Assembly: GCF_001875655.1 (NCBI RefSeq) | Contig: NZ_MKEQ01000004.1 | Span: 11,684 to 18,549, forward strand | Source: Enterobacter hormaechei ATCC 49162 | Lineage (GTDB): Bacteria; Pseudomonadota; Gammaproteobacteria; Enterobacterales; Enterobacteriaceae | DNA: 6,866 nucleotides | Direction of reading: 5' to 3' | In this document: positions 1 through 4,668 of the stretch, piece by piece | How the letters are laid out: each line of letters starts with the position of its first letter | Numbering within the stretch: position 1 is the stretch's first letter | The notes under the pieces: model-generated | What the model saw: only the letters and a program-made list of their open reading frames with translations | What the model was told of the DNA's origin: nothing | The model's database searches: none | Translations under genes and position numbers: made by a program

Positions 1-2117
1 AGAAAGAGGGGAACACCGAGCAGGTTCAGAAGCTACAAGGCAGCATCCGTGGGTATCAGGAGCATCTTGAAGCTGTTGCTCAGGAGCTGACTCAGGCGGA
101 GTTCGAGCGTGATAGCGCGGCGAAAACCGGTAAGGGCGTAATGTCCAACCAGGGAACCGTTCTGGGGCTGGGAACGACCGATAAAGCGGCTCAGAAAGCA
201 CTGGCGCAGTATATGCGGAACCAGATGGACTCCGCGACCTACCAGCGCACACTGCCAGACGGTACGGCGATGCTGGACTTCGAAGGCAAGCCGATCATCG
301 GGCCGAAACAGCTCAAAACCCAGTTGAACCTGCAGAAAGCCTCCAGCGCCAGCTCTCTGGAGAAAATGAGCGACGAGGAACGTGCAGCCGCGATCGCCGC
401 ACTGACCAAAGCGCGTGAGCAGGACGCCGCAGCAGCGGAAAAAGCCGGGCAGCGTACTGCCAATGCTTCTCAGCGTGCCGCGAGGAAGGAAGAAAATGCG
501 CAGCGTAAGCTGGCGGCCGGCTACCAGAAAGCCCTGGATAAAGCCGATCAGCTTATGGGGCAGATGGGTGAAAGCTCAAAAGCGACCGTGTCGTTTGATC
601 AGTCTCTCCGCGATACCACCAAATCGCTGACCGAACTGGCCAACGCCGTACCGAATGAGTTCATCACTCAGGAGATGATCGACAAAGCCAAGTCACGCCT
701 GGCTGACCTGGCGAACGCGAGCGACGACTATCGCGAGATGTTCAACCGCCGCAACGTCGAGCAGATGATCTCCACCTGGGCGCCGGAATCCGATTCTATC
801 ATCAGCGCGGGTTACAAGCCGTCTCGTGAAGAGAAGGTGGTCGATTTCAACGACACCTACAACCGTAACCTGAAAGCGTTGATGGATCTGCGTGACCAGG
901 CTTCTGATCCGAAAATCGTGGCGCTTTACACCAAGCAGATTAACCAGCTGGTGGCGGCAGGCAACACCGCTCTCATCAAAGAGACGGGTACGGCGACACA
1001 GAAGCTGGCGCTTGAGTACGAGAATCTGGCCGATCAGCTGGAAAATAGCTGGAGCAACCTGTTCAGCAACATGACGGATACGCTGACCGACTTCGTCATG
1101 AAGGGGAAAATGGACTTCTCCAGCCTGGCAGAATCCATCCTCCGTGACATCACCAACATGGTTGTGAAGACGCAGATCACCATGCCTCTCATGAACATGC
1201 TGGGGATGGGAACGACGGCAGCGGGCAGCTCTCAGAGCGGCAATCTGCTTTCTGGTGTCGCGTCAGCGGTTGCCAACCAGGGCGTCCGGATGAATGCGGT
1301 CAACGGCGATAAGAGCGTGGGTGAGGCGACGAAAGAGACCTCCAGCTCGGTCTCCGGTCTGGGGCAGACCACTCAGCAGACGACCAGCGCGATTGGATCT
1401 GCAACCAACGCGATCGGCAGCTGGGTAAATGGACTGTTCACCAGTACTGAAGCCAAAGACGCGGAAACCAAAGCGGTGAAGACATCCATCTTCTCCATGC
1501 AGAACCTTAGCTCTGTCACTGGGGCGCTTTCTGCCGCGTTTGCCATGCTGGGCGCAAACATGTCCGGCTCTGGCAATAAGTGGTTGAGCTTCGGCGCTAC
1601 CATTGCCTCCGGGCTGGTGTCGGCCTGGGCTGGTGGTGGCTTCGACAACATCGGATCTGGTTCCTCCGGCTCTAACTCCGGATTCAACAATCTCACCGGA
1701 TCGGCATCTGATGGTACTGGCGGCATCCCGGCAATTCCGAAGTTCGCCAAAGGCGGCATTTTCGGGAAAGACGGCGTGGTTCCGCTGCGTGCGTATCAGA
1801 AAGGTGGCATCGCTGATTCTCCACAGCTGGCGCTGTTTGGTGAAGGGGATATGAACGAAGCCTACGTTCCGCTTCCGGATGGGCGTTCCATCCCGGTCAC
1901 GCTCAACGCAGAGGGTGTTAAAGGCGGCGGTGGCGGCGTTTTCTCACCTGTCAGCATTGAGATCAACGTCAACAGCGACGGCAGTGTCTCGGAGAACAGC
2001 AATTCCGAAGGCGCATGGAGTCAGGCAGCGCAGCGCATGAAGGCGATCGCGCTTGAAACCATCGCTCAGGAGAAGCGGCCAGGCGGTTCGCTCAACCCTA
2101 ACTCTCAACGTAACTAA
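1..2117 (+). CDS. H: Tail tape measure protein, lambda gpH-like, 3' part only
   Basis: Scaffold and length ruler of the phage tail; in lambda-type phages it fills the tail tube and is ejected with the DNA. The frame is open from base 3 (704 visible codons) with no start codon context at the left edge, so the gene begins upstream. The visible part opens with charged, helix-prone sequence, then an Ala/Lys/Glu/Arg-rich likely coiled coil (about 360-580). A segment around 930-1210, including SWSNLFSNMTDTLTDFVMKG and DFSSLAESILRDITNMV, matches the lambda-type tape measure C-terminal domain (TIGR01541/PF09718 family, recognised by eye). Next come a hydrophobic Gly/Ala/Ser stretch (about 1501-1640), two KGGI motifs (1750-1812), and the tail-end motif EAYVPLPDGRSIPV, then a polyglycine run near 1921. 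Lambda gpH is cleaved near its C-terminus during assembly; whether that happens here is unknown. Stop TAA is at 2115-2117. Family assignment is secure; total length cannot be known. Confidence 0.95.
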   Translation, partial: KEGNTEQVQKLQGSIRGYQEHLEAVAQELTQAEFERDSAAKTGKGVMSNQGTVLGLGTTDKAAQKALAQYMRNQMDSATYQRTLPDGTAMLDFEGKPIIGPKQLKTQLNLQKASSASSLEKMSDEERAAAIAALTKAREQDAAAAEKAGQRTANASQRAARKEENAQRKLAAGYQKALDKADQLMGQMGESSKATVSFDQSLRDTTKSLTELANAVPNEFITQEMIDKAKSRLADLANASDDYREMFNRRNVEQMISTWAPESDSIISAGYKPSREEKVVDFNDTYNRNLKALMDLRDQASDPKIVALYTKQINQLVAAGNTALIKETGTATQKLALEYENLADQLENSWSNLFSNMTDTLTDFVMKGKMDFSSLAESILRDITNMVVKTQITMPLMNMLGMGTTAAGSSQSGNLLSGVASAVANQGVRMNAVNGDKSVGEATKETSSSVSGLGQTTQQTTSAIGSATNAIGSWVNGLFTSTEAKDAETKAVKTSIFSMQNLSSVTGALSAAFAMLGANMSGSGNKWLSFGATIASGLVSAWAGGGFDNIGSGSSGSNSGFNNLTGSASDGTGGIPAIPKFAKGGIFGKDGVVPLRAYQKGGIADSPQLALFGEGDMNEAYVPLPDGRSIPVTLNAEGVKGGGGGVFSPVSIEINVNSDGSVSENSNSEGAWSQAAQRMKAIALETIAQEKRPGGSLNPNSQRN

Positions 2118-2121
2118 CCAC

Positions 2122-2143
2122 GGCTGCCCCGGAAGGGGCAGTC
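2122..2143 (+). other. GC-rich hairpin with GNRA-type loop after the tape measure stop
   Basis: CTGCCCC (2124-2130) pairs perfectly with GGGGCAG (2135-2141) around a GGAA tetraloop. A G-U and a G-C pair extend it to 2122-2143. It starts five bases after the tape measure stop codon. The bases that follow are not T-rich, so it is not a standard Rho-independent terminator. It could protect the 3' end of a processed message, slow ribosomes or polymerase, or stack on the next hairpin. The fold is seen directly; the role is inference. Confidence 0.6.
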
Positions 2144-2161
2144 TCACAAGGATGTGAGATG
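2142..2161 (+). promoter_or_regulatory. Hairpin displaying the M ribosome binding site in its loop
   Basis: TCTCACA (2142-2148) is perfectly complementary to TGTGAGA (2153-2159), leaving loop AGGA (2149-2152). The Shine-Dalgarno AAGGA (2148-2152) is therefore almost entirely in the loop, and the A of the M start codon (2159) forms the end of the stem. Spacing from AAGGA to ATG is six bases. This hairpin shares bases 2142-2143 with the extended form of the preceding hairpin, so the two can only stack or compete at their junction. A translational control role is inferred. Confidence 0.55.
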
Positions 2162-2494
2162 GAAAGACTGACTTTTAACTGGTATCCCGACTACGAGTCG
2201 GAAAAGACCGTGAAGCCTAACGTGACGGTGCTGAATTTCGGTGACGATTACGAACAGCGCCAGGCCAAAGGTCTCAATCGCATTAAAGAAGAGTGGAGCC
2301 TAACATTTACGCGCTCTTACGACGTTATTAATGCCGTCGATGACTTTCTGACGGCACGCGCGGCCGTTGAGTCGTTCTACTGGACGAACCCTCGTGGCAA
2401 AAAGATGGTTGTGGTGTGCGACAGCCATACTGTGAAGCGTTACCAGGGCTATCTCGTTCTCACTGCGACCTTCCGACAAATTTATGAAGGATAA
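2159..2494 (+). CDS. M: Minor tail protein, lambda gpM-like
   Basis: Small tail tip protein of 111 residues, close to lambda gpM (109). In lambda, M acts late in tip assembly, at the junction between the tip complex and the tube. Family features (Phage_min_tail, PF05939, recognised by eye) are the N-terminal aromatic strand FNWYPDY (6-12), the central FGDDYEQRQ (27-35) followed by a conserved Trp at 46, FYWTNP (73-78), and the C-terminal TATFRQIYEG (102-111). The start at 2159 is chosen because AAGGA lies six bases upstream and the length fits the family. It follows the tape measure gene by 41 bases containing two hairpins, and is followed by an unusual 89-base gap before L. It has no signal peptide or membrane segment. 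Presumably transcribed as part of the late tail operon. Confidence 0.93.
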   Translation: MERLTFNWYPDYESEKTVKPNVTVLNFGDDYEQRQAKGLNRIKEEWSLTFTRSYDVINAVDDFLTARAAVESFYWTNPRGKKMVVVCDSHTVKRYQGYLVLTATFRQIYEG

Positions 2495-2504
2495 TTTAAC
2501 CCAC

Positions 2505-2536
2505 TAGATAAGTAAGCACTTATTTACTATTATCTA
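2505..2536 (+). promoter_or_regulatory. AT-rich stem-loop with a weak promoter-like sequence in the M-L gap
   Basis: TAGATAA (2505-2511) pairs with TTATCTA (2530-2536), and GTAA (2512-2515) with TTAC (2524-2527), leaving a two-base bulge and an eight-base loop. The same stretch contains TAGATA (2505-2510), 17 bases, then TATTAT (2528-2533): four of six matches to the sigma-70 -35 box and five of six to the -10 box. This AT-rich patch stands out sharply from the surrounding GC-richer tail genes. AT-rich DNA throws up such matches by chance, so promoter activity is only a possibility. Confidence 0.3.
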
Positions 2537-2537
2537 T

Positions 2538-2570
2538 AGGCGCTGACAGGATGTTGGCGCCTCTTTATTT
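2538..2570 (+). terminator. Terminator-like hairpin plus T-rich tail upstream of L
   Basis: AGGCGC (2538-2543) pairs with GCGCCT (2557-2562). The stem continues inward through two G-U pairs, A-T and C-G (2544-2547 with 2553-2556) around a five-base loop. The descending arm runs into TCTTTATTT (2562-2570), which is mostly T. This is the arrangement of a Rho-independent terminator, although the T tract is interrupted. It lies just before the L Shine-Dalgarno, inside an apparent operon, so late transcription would have to read through it, for instance under Q-type antitermination. Confidence 0.5.
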
Positions 2571-2571
2571 C

Positions 2572-2576
2572 AAGGA
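2572..2576 (+). promoter_or_regulatory. Ribosome binding site that fixes the L start
   Basis: AAGGA sits seven bases before the ATG at 2584. An in-frame upstream ATG at 2551 would add eleven residues, but it lies in the loop/descending arm of the terminator-like hairpin, lacks a well placed Shine-Dalgarno and would make the protein longer than the family norm. Confidence 0.8.
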
Positions 2577-2583
2577 AGAAACG

Positions 2584-3282
2584 ATGGGTATTAAAGCTGA
2601 TATTCAGAGCTTGTCGCCCTCCGCGCTCATTGAGCTGTTCGAACTTGATATGTCGAACACCACCTCTGGGGGCAAGCTGTTTTTCCACGCCGGTACAAAC
2701 GAACTGATGGAGCCAGTCGTTTGGCAAGGCGTGTCCTACGAACCGTGGCCAATCAAGGCGTCAGGCTTTGATAAGACTGGTCAGGGTACTTTGCCGCGTC
2801 CAAAAATCCAGGTCTCCAACTTTGCCGGAACTGTCTCCGCTGAAGTTCAGGCAAACGACGATCTGGTGGGCTGCCGCATCATCCGCAAGATGACGCTGGC
2901 GCGTTTTCTCGACGCGGCCAACTTCAAAGACGGGAATCCAACCGCAGATCCAAACCAGCACTTCCCGGATGAGATGTGGTTCATCGAACAGAAGACTCTC
3001 GAAACCCATGAGGTTGTCGAGTTTGAGCTGTCGAGTGTGTTCGATCTGATGGGTGTGCAGCTGCCGTACCGCCAGATCATCAAAAACACCTGCCCGTGGA
3101 AATACCGCGGTCCAGAGTGCGGCTACACCGGCCCCTATTTCGACAAAAACAACCAGCAAACCACCATGTCAGGCGCGGATTACTGCACGAAACGCTACGA
3201 CTCATGCAACGCACGCCGTAACTACTTTGCCAATGGCGTAATCCACTTTGGCGGGTTCATTGGAGCAACGCGTTATGGGTAA
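2584..3282 (+). CDS. L: Tail tip protein, lambda gpL-like, with likely Fe-S cluster cysteines
   Basis: Component of the tail tip complex that lambda builds with J, I and K. From the ATG at 2584 the protein is 232 residues, the same length as lambda gpL. The N-terminal part holds SLSPSALIELFELD (9-22), LFFHAG (32-37), and WQGVSYEPWPI (47-57), typical of the family. The C-terminal part carries four cysteines, C170 (NTCPW), C179 (PECGYTG), C201 (DYCTKRYDSC) and C208, in the spacing expected for the oxygen-sensitive [4Fe-4S] site reported for lambda gpL; an additional C97 (GCRII) lies outside that group. The stop TAA at 3280-3282 overlaps the start of K, which implies translational coupling. No signal peptide or membrane segment is seen. 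Homology is secure; cluster binding here is inferred from the cysteine pattern. Confidence 0.95.
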   Translation: MGIKADIQSLSPSALIELFELDMSNTTSGGKLFFHAGTNELMEPVVWQGVSYEPWPIKASGFDKTGQGTLPRPKIQVSNFAGTVSAEVQANDDLVGCRIIRKMTLARFLDAANFKDGNPTADPNQHFPDEMWFIEQKTLETHEVVEFELSSVFDLMGVQLPYRQIIKNTCPWKYRGPECGYTGPYFDKNNQQTTMSGADYCTKRYDSCNARRNYFANGVIHFGGFIGATRYG

Positions 3283-4063
3283 TAGAGCTTTCCCGGAGCT
3301 TGGTTCGGACGTTATGCAGGAAATCTATCTGACAGCCATCAAACGCTACCCGAACGAAGCGTGTGGCTTTCTGGTGCGTACCACTGGCGAGAAATATCGC
3401 TTCATGGAAGCCCGGAACGTGTCTGAAAACCCGGAAAACACGTTTGTTATGCACGCTGACGACATTATCGCAGCGGAAGATGCGGGAGACGTGGTTGCCA
3501 TCTGGCACTCCCACACTGACGAATCAGCTGAAGCGTCAGACGCCGACCGCGCCGGATGCGAGGCAACGGAAGTTCCGTGGCTGATTCTGGCTGTTAGGAA
3601 GAATGTCGAGGGCGATGCGCCATTTCACTTCAGTGAGATGAATGTGATCACCCCAGACGGCTTTGAGATGCCTTATCTGGGGCGGCCCTATGTGTTTGGT
3701 GTCTTCGACTGCTGGATGCTGTGCCGCGACTACCTGAAGCGTGAGTTCAACGTCGAGTTGAATCCAAACCCGCACCTGCATATTCCATCGTGGTACACGG
3801 GTGATACCGACATTCTCGATCAGAACTACCGCAATGAAGGGCTTGTTCGTCTGGCGCCGGGGACGGAACCCCAGCGTGGTGACGTCTTCTTCATTCAGTA
3901 CGGAAAGATGCCTGACCACTGCGCGGTGTACATCGGAGACGGAATGATCCTGCACCACCAGATCGACCGTCTGAGCTGTCGCGCTTATTACGGTGGCATG
4001 TACCAGAAACACACGACGCACCACCTGCGTCACAGAGACTTACTCAAGGGAGATGAAGCGTGA
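3275..4063 (+). CDS. K: Tail assembly protein, lambda gpK-like: JAMM domain plus NlpC/P60 domain
   Basis: A 262-residue, two-domain putative hydrolase needed for tail tip assembly in lambda. The N-terminal half is a JAMM/MPN (Mov34-type) metallopeptidase domain: E28 in NEACGF, then H78-S-H80, seven residues, S88, two residues, D91, a complete zinc-site motif. The C-terminal half is an NlpC/P60 cysteine peptidase-like domain: C146 in VFDCWMLCRDYL, H215 in PDHCAVYIGDG, with H227/H228 close by. The end is unusually rich in histidine. The ATG at 3275 is chosen because GGAG (3262-3265) lies nine bases upstream; a TTG at 3248 in the same frame lacks such support. The start overlaps the last eight bases of L, and the stop overlaps the GTG of I. 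The proteins it cuts are not known from sequence; roles in maturing tail proteins or in opening peptidoglycan are both proposed for this family. Confidence 0.94.
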   Translation: MGNRAFPELGSDVMQEIYLTAIKRYPNEACGFLVRTTGEKYRFMEARNVSENPENTFVMHADDIIAAEDAGDVVAIWHSHTDESAEASDADRAGCEATEVPWLILAVRKNVEGDAPFHFSEMNVITPDGFEMPYLGRPYVFGVFDCWMLCRDYLKREFNVELNPNPHLHIPSWYTGDTDILDQNYRNEGLVRLAPGTEPQRGDVFFIQYGKMPDHCAVYIGDGMILHHQIDRLSCRAYYGGMYQKHTTHHLRHRDLLKGDEA

Positions 4064-4647
4064 CTGAGTTAGTTCATGTGCAACTTGGTGGCCCGATGGC
4101 CAGACATTTCGGCCGCCACTGGCATTTAAAAGTGCGCAACACCAAACAGGCGTTGGATTTGGTCGAAGCCAACCGTCCGGGCTTAAAAGCCTGGATGAAA
4201 CGCAACATGAAGACCTACGACAGTTACCACATCCAGATCACCAATAAGCAGGGGCATAAGTGGTCGGTTGATGAGAGCGAGTTTCAAATGATGGGGCAGT
4301 CCGACAACATCGCGAAGATCCGCATCACGCCAGTTCCTCGCGGTAGTGGCGGTAAGGCTTTTGGTTGGTTCCAGACAGTCGTAGGGGCACTCGTCATGGT
4401 TGCCTCATTCTGGTTCCCAGCGCTGGCCCCGCTCGGCTTGTCGCTAATGATGGGCGGTATTTCGCAGCTAATTTCGCCCCAGGCGACCAATGACAGCGTA
4501 AGGCAGGCAGATAACTCGAACTCGTTTTATTTCGACGGGCCACAAAACACCACTAACCAGGGCAACCCGGTTCAGCTCATTTATGGCGAGGAAATTCTGG
4601 TCGGCTCACAGGTTGTGAGTTCTTCGATCACCATCGACCAGCTTTAG
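4060..4647 (+). CDS. I: Tail assembly protein, lambda gpI-like
   Basis: A 195-residue protein required early in lambda tail tip assembly together with J. The start is GTG at 4060, supported by AAGGGAG (4046-4052) seven bases upstream and by the GTGA overlap with the K stop codon, a coupling arrangement. The N-terminal half (1-95) is a soluble, mixed domain beginning VHVQLGGPMARHFG, with the region near 84-94 IAKIRITPVPR. A long hydrophobic, glycine-containing stretch follows (about 101-138, including VVGALVMVASFWFPALAPLG), which could insert in a membrane or pack inside the tip. The C-terminus has the family signature FYFDGPQNTTNQGNPVQLIYG (split: FYFDGP at 156-161, QGNPV at 167-171, LIYG at 173-176), then VGSQVVSSSI. 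Two stop codons stand in tandem, TAG at 4645 and TAA at 4648. Family: PF06805-type, recognised by eye. Confidence 0.92.
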   Translation: MTELVHVQLGGPMARHFGRHWHLKVRNTKQALDLVEANRPGLKAWMKRNMKTYDSYHIQITNKQGHKWSVDESEFQMMGQSDNIAKIRITPVPRGSGGKAFGWFQTVVGALVMVASFWFPALAPLGLSLMMGGISQLISPQATNDSVRQADNSNSFYFDGPQNTTNQGNPVQLIYGEEILVGSQVVSSSITIDQL

Positions 4648-4651
4648 TAAG

Positions 4652-4657
4652 AAGGGA
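4652..4657 (+). promoter_or_regulatory. Ribosome binding site of J, start undecided between TTG and ATG
   Basis: AAGGGA ends eleven bases before the ATG at 4669 and five bases before an in-frame TTG at 4663. The ATG is preferred as the stronger codon, but its spacing is long; TTG initiation would add only two residues (start and Asn). The stop TAA at 4648 rules out any start further upstream. Confidence 0.6.
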
Positions 4658-4668
4658 AATTTTTGAAC

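Noticed and set aside
132..143. Internal AAGGG followed by ATG at 141 that could start a shorter tape measure product
   Set aside because: The frame is open and tape-measure-like upstream to the window edge, the spacing is only four bases, and no known lambda-type tape measure needs an internal start. It is best read as the interior of the gene.
2152..2157. ATG-TGA start-stop pair sitting on the M Shine-Dalgarno
   Set aside because: It could be a minimal leader, but six bases this simple are expected by chance and no separate ribosome site is evident.
2551..2583. Upstream in-frame ATG at 2551 as the start of L
   Set aside because: It lies within the terminator-like hairpin, lacks a good Shine-Dalgarno, and the 2584 start gives exactly the lambda gpL length.
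3248..3274. TTG at 3248 as the start of K
   Set aside because: Weak start codon without a clear Shine-Dalgarno; the ATG at 3275 has GGAG nine bases upstream.
3536..4033. Minus-strand open frame of 165 codons opposite K
   Set aside because: It overlaps both the JAMM and NlpC/P60 coding regions, which show clear catalytic motifs on the + strand.
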